In this document: piece by piece, positions 54,914 to 63,220 of the stretch
Layout: every line of letters begins with the position of its first letter
How positions within the stretch are numbered: the first letter of the stretch is position 1
Translations under genes and position numbers: made by a program
The notes under the pieces: model-generated
Told to the model about the DNA's origin: nothing
The model's input: the letters and a program-made list of their open reading frames with translations, nothing else
Database searches by the model: none
From: JAZDEY01 sp043808325 [NCBI: Candidatus Eiseniibacteriota bacterium]
GTDB taxonomy: Bacteria; Arandabacterota; Arandabacteria; Arandabacterales
Length of the DNA stretch: 64,000 nucleotides
Assembly (NCBI GenBank): GCA_043808325.1
Contig: JAZDEY010000064.1
Span: 1-64,000 of the forward strand
Reading direction: 5' to 3'

Positions 54914-55466
54914 TTCTCTTGTAGGCCTCCTTGCCCTTCTGGTATAGGTCGTCGCCGGACATATCTATGGCAACAATCAGCGGAAGTTCCTTGACCTCCA
55001 TCTTTCTGATCGCTTCGGCCCCGAGCTCTGGATACGCAATCACCTCGGACTTGGTTATGGACTTAGAGATCAGGGCCCCCGCCCCGCCGACGGCGGCGAA
55101 ATACACCGCGCCGTGCTGCTTCATCGCTTGCTTCACTTCGTCGGAGCGCGGCCCCTTACCGATCATCCCCTTCAGACCCTTGCTTATCAGAAGCGGGGTA
55201 TAGGCATCCATCCGGCCGGATGTCGTAGGGCCGGCGGAGCCGATCGCATAGCCGGGCCTCGCCGGTGACGGCCCGACATAGTAGATAACCTGGCCCTGGA
55301 GATCAAACGGAAGTTTCTCGTTCTTCTCAACCAGATCCACGATCCTTTTGTGAGCCGCATCTCGGGCAGCGTAGATCGCGCCGGAGAGGGTCACCTTTTC
55401 ACCTATCCTAAGGTCCTTCAGATCATCATTGGTAAGGGGGGTCTTCAAGTTCCTAGGCTGTGCCAT
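54906..55466 (-). CDS. class I fumarate hydratase/L(+)-tartrate dehydratase beta subunit
   Basis: 186 aa. GKVTLSG-type start region, GPSPARPGYAIGSAGPTTSGRM and GGAGALISKSI match the C-terminal/beta half of Fe-S hydro-lyases. It works with the alpha subunit next to it, most likely hydrating fumarate to malate; tartrate dehydratase cannot be excluded. It lies 18 nt behind alpha. Confidence 0.9.
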   Translation of the reverse strand: MAQPRNLKTPLTNDDLKDLRIGEKVTLSGAIYAARDAAHKRIVDLVEKNEKLPFDLQGQVIYYVGPSPARPGYAIGSAGPTTSGRMDAYTPLLISKGLKGMIGKGPRSDEVKQAMKQHGAVYFAAVGGAGALISKSITKSEVIAYPELGAEAIRKMEVKELPLIVAIDMSGDDLYQKGKEAYKRSA

Positions 55467-55484
55467 CCCGGTCCTCCAGTCTCC

Positions 55485-56327
55485 CTAAATGACCCTGTGC
55501 CCGTGTCGTGACGCATGGCAGTTGATGTTGACGGCCGCAGGCAGCGAGGCAATATGGCAGGGATAGGTTTCGATGTGAACGTCCAGCGCCGTTACCCTTC
55601 CTCCAAGCCCCTGAGGCCCTATGCCTGTGGCATTGATCCGCGCCAGGAGCTGATCTTCCACTTCGGCATAGAACGGATCGGGGTGCCTGCTGCCAAGAGG
55701 TCTTAAGAGCGCCTTCTTGGCAAGCATGGCACACTTCTCAAACGTGCCCCCGATGCCCACCCCCACGACAATCGGCGGGCACGGGTTGCCACCGGCAGCC
55801 TCCACCCTTTCCACGACGAAATTCTTGACGCCCTCTATGCCGTCTGCGGGCTTCAGCATCTTAATCCCGCTCATGTTCTCACTGCCGCCGCCCTTGGGAG
55901 CAACCGTCACTTTGACCTTGTCCCCGCGGACGATACTGAGATGGACCACCGGCGGCGTATTGTCGCCGGTATTGACACGTTTTATGGGATCGGAGAGGAT
56001 CGACTTTCTCAGAAATCCATCAGTGTAACCCCGTCTCACGCCCTCGGCGATTGCCTCATTTATGTCTCCGCCGACGAAGCAGACGTCCTGGCCGACCTCT
56101 ATGAAGATCACGGTAAAGCCGGTGTCCTGGCATATCGGAATCATCTCCTTGCGGGCGATCTCGGCGTTGTCAAGCAACATTCCCAGAATCTCTTTGCCGG
56201 TCGGAGATTCTTCTATCGCGATCATCTTCTTGATGTACGCAACTTCTTCGTCACCAAGAACCAGGTTGGTGGAAATCGATAGATCCTTTACGGCGTTGCC
56301 CACCAGTTTGACGTCAACTTCCCTCAT
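55485..56327 (-). CDS. class I fumarate hydratase/L(+)-tartrate dehydratase alpha subunit
   Basis: 280 aa. Three Cys expected to hold the 4Fe-4S cluster are in PICQDTG, FEKCAMLAKK and the TYPCHIASLPAAVNINCHA region. GRVTALDVHIETYPCH and GCPPIV-like blocks match the family (here NPCPPIVVGVGIGG). The cluster makes it oxygen-sensitive. GGAGGT lies 6 nt before the ATG. Confidence 0.9.
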   Translation of the reverse strand: MREVDVKLVGNAVKDLSISTNLVLGDEEVAYIKKMIAIEESPTGKEILGMLLDNAEIARKEMIPICQDTGFTVIFIEVGQDVCFVGGDINEAIAEGVRRGYTDGFLRKSILSDPIKRVNTGDNTPPVVHLSIVRGDKVKVTVAPKGGGSENMSGIKMLKPADGIEGVKNFVVERVEAAGGNPCPPIVVGVGIGGTFEKCAMLAKKALLRPLGSRHPDPFYAEVEDQLLARINATGIGPQGLGGRVTALDVHIETYPCHIASLPAAVNINCHASRHGHRVI

Positions 56328-56356
56328 ACACCGACCTCCGCATGTGTGTTCAGGAC

Positions 56357-57010
56357 TTAAAGGGCGTGCTCAAGTACGATGATCCGCTGTCCCCCAAGGT
56401 CCTCCTTTTTGATCTCGATCTCGGACTTGCCCGGCCGCTCGTGTTTGCCGGCGAGAGATAAGAAATCCTCCACCGGTTTCACCGGGAAATTGATGCTCTC
56501 GGTCTTGAAGTGCATCGGGATCACGACCGAAGGCCTGAGCGATCTGACAACGGCAAGGGCCTCCCTGGGCTCAACGGTGAAGTGGCCGCCCACGGGGACA
56601 AGAAGAACATCAACCTTGCCGATCGCCTTAACCTCATCGGGGGACAGGAGGTGGCCGAGATCGCCCAGATGAGCGATCCTCATCCCGTCCATCTCCACCA
56701 CGTGCACGACGTTCCGGCCGCGATCCTTGCCCTGGCGGTCGTCGTGAAAGGTCTTGACCCCGGTGACTGAAACTCCTCGGGCGTCGTGCCTGCCGGGCGC
56801 AGTAATCGTTTCGAAGCCCTCAGGCAGGCCTTCAAGGTATAAGTGATCGGCGTGGTCGTGGCTCGCCGTGACCACATCGACCTTCTCCTTTATCGGAGCG
56901 TATCTCAAGGCTCCGTCAAAGGCCCCGCTCTGGTAGGGATCGGTCAGGACCTTGGTCCCAGCATCAGAGGTCAGAACAAACGAAGCATGACCCAACCACT
57001 TTATCTTCAT
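56357..57010 (-). CDS. UPF0173-type metallo-beta-lactamase fold hydrolase
   Basis: 217 aa. The metal motif is SHDHADHLYL, with later ligands in HLGDLGH and VIPMHFKT. This matches the YtkL/UPF0173 group of metal-dependent hydrolases whose substrate is unknown. AGGAGGT lies 7 nt before the ATG. It is the first gene after the rpmA terminator, so it probably leads the fumarase-kds operon; no clear promoter is visible between. Confidence 0.88.
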   Translation of the reverse strand: MKIKWLGHASFVLTSDAGTKVLTDPYQSGAFDGALRYAPIKEKVDVVTASHDHADHLYLEGLPEGFETITAPGRHDARGVSVTGVKTFHDDRQGKDRGRNVVHVVEMDGMRIAHLGDLGHLLSPDEVKAIGKVDVLLVPVGGHFTVEPREALAVVRSLRPSVVIPMHFKTESINFPVKPVEDFLSLAGKHERPGKSEIEIKKEDLGGQRIIVLEHAL

Positions 57011-57047
57011 GCTTCCACCTCCTCAAGAGACCAGAACATCGCAGGAG

Positions 57048-57077
57048 AAAAATGAAAAACCGGAGACTATTCTCCGG
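57048..57077 (-). terminator. Rho-independent terminator of rplU-rpmA
   Basis: On the minus strand CCGGAGA (57071-57077) pairs with TCTCCGG (57060-57066) across a 4-nt loop and is followed by TTTTTCATTTTT (57048-57059). It lies about 30 nt past the rpmA stop. Confidence 0.9.
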
Positions 57078-57108
57078 CGCCATTTATGAAAAGCCCAACG
57101 AGACCTGG

Positions 57109-57360
57109 CTAGGCGTAGACACTGACTCTCTTTTTCGTCTTCCCTTGTCTCTCGAAAGTGACCCTGCCGCTTACGAGCGCAAAAAGGGTGTTATCCCTCC
57201 CCATGCCCACGTTCTCACCGGGGAGGATCTTGGTGCCCCTCTGCCTGATTATTATCGTTCCGGCGTTTATTATCTCGCCTCCATACCTCTTGACCCCCAA
57301 CCGCTGCGCGTTACTGTCGCGCCCATTGCGGGAGCTTCCAACACCCTTTTTGTGCGCCAT
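57109..57360 (-). CDS. rpmA: 50S ribosomal protein L27
   Basis: 83 aa. The start at 57360 gives the canonical [17 protein letters not shown], with no cleavable N-terminal extension of the firmicute type; the open frame reaches 57387 but would overlap rplU. It sits near the peptidyl transferase centre. It lies 16 nt behind rplU. Confidence 0.96.
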   Translation of the reverse strand: MAHKKGVGSSRNGRDSNAQRLGVKRYGGEIINAGTIIIRQRGTKILPGENVGMGRDNTLFALVSGRVTFERQGKTKKRVSVYA

Positions 57361-57376
57361 GACCCACCGGCCCTCC

Positions 57377-57688
57377 TCAACCAACAATCTGTGCGATCTT
57401 TACCTCGGTAAAAGGCTGTCTGTGCCCCCGCTTCCTGCGGTAGAACTTCCGTTTACGATACTTGCAGATGATCTCTTTGTCAGCCTTACCATGACCTACC
57501 ACCGTGCCTATCACCTTGGCGCCCTCGATCGAAGGCGACCCGATTCTGACCTCACCGTCCATCCGCATCGCAAAAACGCGATCGAAGGTGATGGTTGCGC
57601 CGACCTCGGCGCGACGGCGGGGGACTCGAACAGTCTCATCAGGCGCAACCCTAAGCTGCCTGCCACCCACATCAATCACTGCGTACAT
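57377..57688 (-). CDS. rplU: 50S ribosomal protein L21
   Basis: 103 aa from the ATG at 57688 (GGAG 6 nt upstream; the ATG at 57694 touches the ribosome site). [13 protein letters not shown] and [18 protein letters not shown] are typical. It is the first gene of the rplU-rpmA pair behind a clear promoter. Confidence 0.96.
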   Translation of the reverse strand: MYAVIDVGGRQLRVAPDETVRVPRRRAEVGATITFDRVFAMRMDGEVRIGSPSIEGAKVIGTVVGHGKADKEIICKYRKRKFYRRKRGHRQPFTEVKIAQIVG

Positions 57689-57733
57689 AGTCATCTCCGG
57701 GTTTTCTCGTGAGCAGATGCTTCACAACCCCAG

Positions 57734-57762
57734 TATCTAACACGCCAAAGTGCCGGTGTCAA
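57734..57762 (-). promoter_or_regulatory. sigma-70 promoter for rplU-rpmA
   Basis: On the minus strand a perfect TTGACA (57757-57762) is followed after 17 nt by TAGATA (57734-57739). Together with the terminator at 57048 it bounds a two-gene ribosomal protein transcript. Confidence 0.6.
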
Positions 57763-57782
57763 GTCATATCTTGGCGGACCGC

Positions 57783-59327
57783 TCAGGCTTCGATCAGAGG
57801 GGTGAGATCCTCGCCGCTCCTCGAGGCGCGAACCACGACGTCGGTGCGACGCAGACTGGCATCGTCCTTGACGTCGATCTCGATTCCGAACTGTTTCTCC
57901 AGCCTCATGATGCGGCGCGACCTGTCGGACAGCATATGGAAGGCCACCTCGGGGCCGAGATAGACCGTAAGGCGCTTCTCCGAGTTTCTAGCCCTGAGCC
58001 TCTTAAGCATTCGCTCCAGGCGCATCTCGATCGATTCCAACGAGAGCACACGCCCGGCACCGCTGCACGCGGGACAGGTTTCGCTCAGCATCTGGCCGAG
58101 ACTGGGACGGACCCTCTGGCGAGTCATTTCTACCAGACCCATCTCACTTACCCGCAAGGTCTTGGTGCGGGACCTATCGCATCTGAGACCGGCCCTAAGC
58201 TCCTCCAGCAAGCGCTTCCGGTTCTCTTCATTCTGCATATCGATGAAATCGATTACTATGATTCCGCCGAGATCCCGAAGCCTTAGTTGCCTGGCTACCT
58301 CGGCGGCGGCTTGAAGATTGGTTCTCAAGGCTGTTTCTTCCTGATCCTTGGCGCCCCTGTACCGACCGGTGTTGACATCGATCGCGACCAACGCCTCAGT
58401 GTGGTCGATCGAGATGAACCCACCCTTCTTGAGAGCCACGATCCTGCTGAGGATCTTCTCGGTCTCCTTCTCTATCTCATAGGCGTCGAAGATCGGAGTA
58501 TCTTCCTTGTAAAGATGGACCCGCGATCGCAGATTGGGAGCGGAGGACCGCAGATATGACAGGATCTCTTTGTGTTCCCTCTTGGAGTCGACCACGATCC
58601 GGGTCACGTCTTCGGTAAAAAGGTCCCTGACAAGTCTTGTGATTATCTCGATGTCCTTATGGATCAGGCTGGGGGTTCTCGCCTTCTGAGTGCGTTTGGC
58701 CACCTTCTTCCACAGGTTGGTCAAGAACTTGATGTCGGCGGCAAACTGCTTCGTTCCCATGCCGACACCGGCGGTTCTAACGATCAGGCCCATGTCCGAG
58801 GGCTTGAGCGGTGCGACGATCTCCTTGATCCGGTGCCTCTCCTCGCGGTCTTCGATCTTGCGGGAAATTCCCAGCAGGCTGTCATTGGGCATCAGCACCA
58901 GGTATCTGCCGGGCAGCGAAATCTGAGTACTGACCCGGGACCCCTTGGTCCCGATCGGCTCCTTGGTAACCTGGGCCAGAACTTCGTCACCCTTTGAGAG
59001 CAGTTTCTCGATTGCCTGCCCCTTTCCCCGGCCGGCCTGCTCGCGGGGCAGATCGCTTTCCACATCGAACCTTTCCTCGATGTCCTCAAAATCCGTAAGC
59101 TCTCCGCCCATGTCGGACACATGCAAAAAGGCGCTCTTGTCATGCCCGATGTCCAGGAATGCAGCTTGCATCCCCGGCAGCACCGCCGTTACCCTGGCCT
59201 TGTAAAGGTCCCCGACAGTCACGCGCTCGCCGGAGCGCTCCACCATGAACTCTACCAGTTCGCCATCCTCTTTGATGCCTATCCTGGTCTCGCTCGGTTC
59301 AACATTAATAATGATCTCTTTCTTCAC
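57783..59327 (-). CDS. rng: ribonuclease G/E
   Basis: 514 aa, RNase G size with no long RNase E tail. An S1 domain (about 38-120, VGDLYKARVTAVLPGMQAAFLD), the catalytic DNase I-like core (FISIDHTEALVAIDVNTGR, IIVIDFIDM) and the zinc-link CPACSGAG motif are present. It cleaves single-stranded RNA in rRNA maturation and mRNA decay. The start is GTG with AGAGGA 7 nt upstream. It lies 13 nt behind the radical SAM gene, a common pairing. Confidence 0.94.
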   Translation of the reverse strand: MKKEIIINVEPSETRIGIKEDGELVEFMVERSGERVTVGDLYKARVTAVLPGMQAAFLDIGHDKSAFLHVSDMGGELTDFEDIEERFDVESDLPREQAGRGKGQAIEKLLSKGDEVLAQVTKEPIGTKGSRVSTQISLPGRYLVLMPNDSLLGISRKIEDREERHRIKEIVAPLKPSDMGLIVRTAGVGMGTKQFAADIKFLTNLWKKVAKRTQKARTPSLIHKDIEIITRLVRDLFTEDVTRIVVDSKREHKEILSYLRSSAPNLRSRVHLYKEDTPIFDAYEIEKETEKILSRIVALKKGGFISIDHTEALVAIDVNTGRYRGAKDQEETALRTNLQAAAEVARQLRLRDLGGIIVIDFIDMQNEENRKRLLEELRAGLRCDRSRTKTLRVSEMGLVEMTRQRVRPSLGQMLSETCPACSGAGRVLSLESIEMRLERMLKRLRARNSEKRLTVYLGPEVAFHMLSDRSRRIMRLEKQFGIEIDVKDDASLRRTDVVVRASRSGEDLTPLIEA

Positions 59328-59340
59328 GTTCTATCCTCTT

Positions 59341-61824
59341 CTATCCTTTCACGATCTCGCCAAATGGAGAATACAGTGTACCGTCTTTTTCCAGGTAGAG
59401 CCCCTTCCTCACCAGCTTGAAGGGCTTCCCCAGCCGTCTCAGCACCCCCACTATCACCTTCTCAGGAGCTCCTGAATCGAGTCTAAGCCTCGCCAGAATC
59501 TGCAGACGGCACTCCACGTCGCTTCCCCCACCGCTGATTCTCAGGATGCCTGCCTCAGACAGATCATGCCTGATCGAATCGACGAGGGCAAGCTCTGTTT
59601 GACGATCGCACTCCCATACCGTTACCTCGTAGCCGGCCGCGTTTATCATGGTCATAAGCGACGGCCCCTGCGCCGGGACCATCCGCGCCTCCAGTACCCT
59701 GAGACCCGAGGGAAGCACCGAATTCAGTTCCTCAAGCCAGCCTTCCCTGGGCTTCGCCGAAACCGCCATATCAAGGTACTCGGCCTCCCCAACCACACCG
59801 AGCGGCAGAGGCGGCCCAAAGGATATGCGCGGATGCGGGGAAAAACCCTCGGAATAGCACACCGGTATCCGCACTCGCCTCAAGCTACGCTGGATGGATC
59901 GCGTCACATCCAGGTGCGATGTGAACCGTATTTGGTCGTCCTTGGCATATTTCACTCTCAACTTGAATGCCGTCTGAGGGACCCCTGCCCTGACCGGCCC
60001 TGAACGCTCCACCGGTCTTGCCGAGTCCGGCGGCGCTTCCTTGGTCCGGGCCTCGTCCGAAGGTCCGGGGCAGGCGCCGCAGTCGCTGCAGGCACCCTCG
60101 CGGCAATCGGGGGTCAGCGTACCCGCCGAGGCCCTCGCGGCCTCGGCCGTTAGGAACTCCGTGGAGACGCCGCCTACTATGTAGTCCCAGGGAAGGGGCT
60201 CGCCGACCTCACGCGCCCGGGCTGCCTCGCCGGCTTCGATCCCTTGGCCCTCGAAACAGCTGATCCACCGGGCAAAATCAAATCGATCGGTCCAACCGTC
60301 AAAGCGCAGGCCCGACTTCCAGGCAGCCAAGATCACGCCGCCAACCCTGCGGTCGCCCCGAGCCAAAAGCCCCTCCACCAGCGACATTCGCGGGTCCCGC
60401 CATTTGAGATTTATCCGGTCATCGGGCAGGCTCCTGCGTATGAAGTTGATCGTCCGCAGCAAGTCCTCCGGGAGGCGCTGGCTTTCCCACTGGAATGGCG
60501 TCCAGGGCCGGGGCACAAACGGGGAGAGTGATACGGTCGCATGCCGGCGCTTGCCGAACCCTCTGCAGATCGAGCCGATCGACTTGACCATTTCGATGAG
60601 CCCCCGGATGTCCTCGGCATCCTCACCCGGCAGCCCCAGCATAAAGTAAAGCTTGACCGAGTCCCAACCACCCCGGAACGCTGTCTCGACCGTGGAGTAG
60701 AGCTCGCCCTGGTCGATGTTCTTGTTTATTGTCCGGCGCAGGCGGTCGCTGCCCGCCTCGGGTGCAAAAGTGAGGCCGGTCTTCTTGGTGCGGGCAATCA
60801 TCCTGGCGATCTCCCGTGAGAAAGTGCCCGGACGCATCGATGGAAGTGAAATGCTCACATGGCGACCGTCAAAGGCCTCGGCCAGCCTCTCGACCAGCCT
60901 CTCCAGTCCGCAGTAGTCAGACGTCGAGAGGGAGATCAAGGAGACCTCCTCCCAACCACTGGCCGCTATGCCGGCCTCCGCCAAGCCGACTAGGGAATCG
61001 ACGCTCCGCTCCCTCACCGGCCGGGTCAGCATCCCGGCCGAACAGAAACGACACCCCCGCGTGCAACCCCGCATTATCTCGAGTGTCAATCTGTCATGGG
61101 TTATGGGAATGATGGGAACGATCGGCGGGAAAGGGGAATCCTCATCCTTCAGGACGGACTCGATCCTCCGGGAGACCTTGGCTGCAGGGCGCGGGCCATC
61201 AATCCTCGGAACGTAGATGCCCTCTATACCGGCAAGCATCTCCAGCTTCCCGGCGCGGCCGATGCCCCGTGCCTTTGCGTCCGCCAGACGTTTCGCTATT
61301 TCTGCAATCACTGTCTCGCCGTCGCCAATCGCAAACGCGTCGATGAAATCCACCATCGGTTCGGGATTGAAAGCGCAAGGTCCGCCTGCGATCACCACCG
61401 GGTCGCAGTCCGCTCGGTCCCCGGCAAGCACCGGGATTCCCGCAAGATCAAGCATATTGAGCACGTTGGTGTACTGGAGCTCGTGCTGAAGTGAGAAACC
61501 CAGAGCGTCGAACTCCCGGGCCGGGACACCCGTGCCGATCCCGAAGAGAGGGATGGCTTCCCTGCGCATGAATTCCTCCATGTCGACCCACGGGGCGAAT
61601 GCCAAGTCCGCCTGATGCTCGGGATCGCGGTTCAGCACATGATAGAGAATCCTCAGGCCCAGATGGGACATGCCTATCTCATAGAGGTCCGGGAAGCACA
61701 GCAGTATTTTCAGGCGGCCCCGCGTATCGCGGCGCAGGTTGATCTCGTTGTCGAGATACCTGCCAGGCCGCGCGACCTTCTCAAAGAGCCGGGACAGGAT
61801 TTGGTCGCCGAGGTGGCAGTTCAA
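59341..61824 (-). CDS. B12-binding-type radical SAM protein fused to a DUF2344 domain (TIGR03960/TIGR03936 types)
   Basis: 827 aa. The N-terminal ~600 residues are TIGR03960-like: a cobalamin-domain-like start (LLCFPDLYEIGMSHLGLRIL) and the radical SAM motif CTRGCRFCSAG. A CSDCGACPG-type cluster precedes the C-terminal ~210 residues, which match DUF2344 (LRVKYAKDDQIRFTSHLDV). In other genomes the two parts may be separate genes. The function is unknown, but the link to rng-rplU-rpmA is widespread and suggests an RNA or ribosome role. TTG start with AGAGGT 7 nt upstream. Confidence 0.9.
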   Translation of the reverse strand: MNCHLGDQILSRLFEKVARPGRYLDNEINLRRDTRGRLKILLCFPDLYEIGMSHLGLRILYHVLNRDPEHQADLAFAPWVDMEEFMRREAIPLFGIGTGVPAREFDALGFSLQHELQYTNVLNMLDLAGIPVLAGDRADCDPVVIAGGPCAFNPEPMVDFIDAFAIGDGETVIAEIAKRLADAKARGIGRAGKLEMLAGIEGIYVPRIDGPRPAAKVSRRIESVLKDEDSPFPPIVPIIPITHDRLTLEIMRGCTRGCRFCSAGMLTRPVRERSVDSLVGLAEAGIAASGWEEVSLISLSTSDYCGLERLVERLAEAFDGRHVSISLPSMRPGTFSREIARMIARTKKTGLTFAPEAGSDRLRRTINKNIDQGELYSTVETAFRGGWDSVKLYFMLGLPGEDAEDIRGLIEMVKSIGSICRGFGKRRHATVSLSPFVPRPWTPFQWESQRLPEDLLRTINFIRRSLPDDRINLKWRDPRMSLVEGLLARGDRRVGGVILAAWKSGLRFDGWTDRFDFARWISCFEGQGIEAGEAARAREVGEPLPWDYIVGGVSTEFLTAEAARASAGTLTPDCREGACSDCGACPGPSDEARTKEAPPDSARPVERSGPVRAGVPQTAFKLRVKYAKDDQIRFTSHLDVTRSIQRSLRRVRIPVCYSEGFSPHPRISFGPPLPLGVVGEAEYLDMAVSAKPREGWLEELNSVLPSGLRVLEARMVPAQGPSLMTMINAAGYEVTVWECDRQTELALVDSIRHDLSEAGILRISGGGSDVECRLQILARLRLDSGAPEKVIVGVLRRLGKPFKLVRKGLYLEKDGTLYSPFGEIVKG

Positions 61825-61878
61825 GGGAAATACCTCTCTCCGGAGATTGAAGCAGCGTGAAATATCAAAATGATGAGC

Positions 61879-62415
61879 CTATCCGACTTCCTCGAATCCC
61901 TTGGTCAGGGCCTTCCTATTGACGTCAAGCAGCGCCATTGCCCTCTCGGAGAGCACATTGCCGAGGCTCTGGACCGCCGACTCGAGCTTTATGGCTTTGG
62001 TCTGCTTGACAAGCCCGCCGAGCATCACCATGTTGGCGGCTCTAGAACTCCCAAGCCCTTCAGCGATCTCATTTGCAGGAATCCTGATCTCGCGAACATC
62101 TTGGCGCTTGACGTTTCTTTCGATGAGGGAGGAGTTGACGAAGATCGTGCCGCCGGGCCTGACGCTCGGCTCGAATTTATCCAACGACGCGACACTCATC
62201 ACGACGATACAATCCGGACTGTTCACAACAGGAGACGCGATCTCGGTATCGGAGACGATCACCGAGCAATTGGCCGTACCGCCTCGCATTTCCGCACCAT
62301 AGGATGGGAAGAAGGTGGTGTGCTTGCCCTCGGCCATTCCGGCATACGCAAGCAAGGTCCCTGTCAGCACTACACCCTGACCGCCAAAACCGGCCACGAT
62401 AACCTTGGTGGTCAT
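61879..62415 (-). CDS. korC: 2-oxoacid:ferredoxin oxidoreductase gamma subunit
   Basis: 178 aa from the ATG at 62415 (GGGGG 5 nt upstream). VIVAGFGGQGVVLTGTLLAYAG and the FPSYGAEMRGGTANC block are typical of the gamma/E-domain subunit of ferredoxin-dependent 2-oxoacid oxidoreductases. It lies 13 nt behind the beta subunit. Confidence 0.93.
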   Translation of the reverse strand: MTTKVIVAGFGGQGVVLTGTLLAYAGMAEGKHTTFFPSYGAEMRGGTANCSVIVSDTEIASPVVNSPDCIVVMSVASLDKFEPSVRPGGTIFVNSSLIERNVKRQDVREIRIPANEIAEGLGSSRAANMVMLGGLVKQTKAIKLESAVQSLGNVLSERAMALLDVNRKALTKGFEEVG

Positions 62416-62428
62416 CAAATCCCCCTTC

Positions 62429-63220
62429 CTATTCCTTCGCTCCCTCCTGGGGCGCGCCCGCAGTAACGTCCTTGAACACCCCAAGCGGGAAGTAGCCTCT
62501 CATCTCCTTCTCCAACCACTTCACGGCCTCAGTGGGACGCTGTGCCCACCCTGTGGGACACTGCGAGAGCAGCTCGACCAGGGTAAAGCCCAGGCCCTCG
62601 ATCTGAATCTCAAAGGCCTTCTTGAGTGCGCGCCTGGCTTTGGTCACGTTCTGAGGGCTGTTGACGGCAACGCGCTCCAGATATGCAACCCCACCCAGCC
62701 CGCTCAAGAGTTCGCAAACGCGCAGAGGATAGCCGGTCAGCTCCGGGTTCCGGCCGTCCGGACACGTGGTGGTCTTCATGCCTACAAGCGTTGTGGGCGC
62801 CATCTGGCCGCCTGTCATCCCGTAGATGGCGTTGTTGACGAATATCACGGTTATCTTCTCGCCCCTGTTGGCGCTGTGGATCATCTCCGCGGTGCCGATC
62901 GAGGCCAGATCGCCGTCGCCCTGATGCGTGAACACCACGCAATCCGGCCGCACCCTCTTGACACCGACGGCCACAGCAGGGGCCCTGCCGTGTGCCGCCT
63001 GAACAAAATCGAAATCGAAGAACTCATCGGCGAAGACCGAACACCCTACGGAGGCGACCCCCACAGTCCGCGTTCGGATCCTCAACTCGTCGATCACCTC
63101 GGCGGTCAGCCGATGGATAATGCTGTGCCCACAGCCGGGGCAATAGGTGAACTGCTTCTTGCTGAGGCTCTCGGGTCTCGCGAAAACCTTTTCCAAATCC
63201 TCACCCCCGATATTCGTCAA
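62429..63220 (-). CDS. korB: 2-oxoacid:ferredoxin oxidoreductase beta subunit (TPP-binding)
   Basis: 263 aa. The Fe-S/TPP domain shows TYCPGCGHSIIHR, then the TPP motif HQGDGDLASIG ending in NNAIYGMTGGQ. With alpha and gamma it oxidises a 2-oxoacid to acyl-CoA, reducing ferredoxin. The TTG at 63220 overlaps the alpha stop; a TTG eight codons later behind GGGGGTGA is an alternative. Confidence 0.93.
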   Translation of the reverse strand: MTNIGGEDLEKVFARPESLSKKQFTYCPGCGHSIIHRLTAEVIDELRIRTRTVGVASVGCSVFADEFFDFDFVQAAHGRAPAVAVGVKRVRPDCVVFTHQGDGDLASIGTAEMIHSANRGEKITVIFVNNAIYGMTGGQMAPTTLVGMKTTTCPDGRNPELTGYPLRVCELLSGLGGVAYLERVAVNSPQNVTKARRALKKAFEIQIEGLGFTLVELLSQCPTGWAQRPTEAVKWLEKEMRGYFPLGVFKDVTAGAPQEGAKE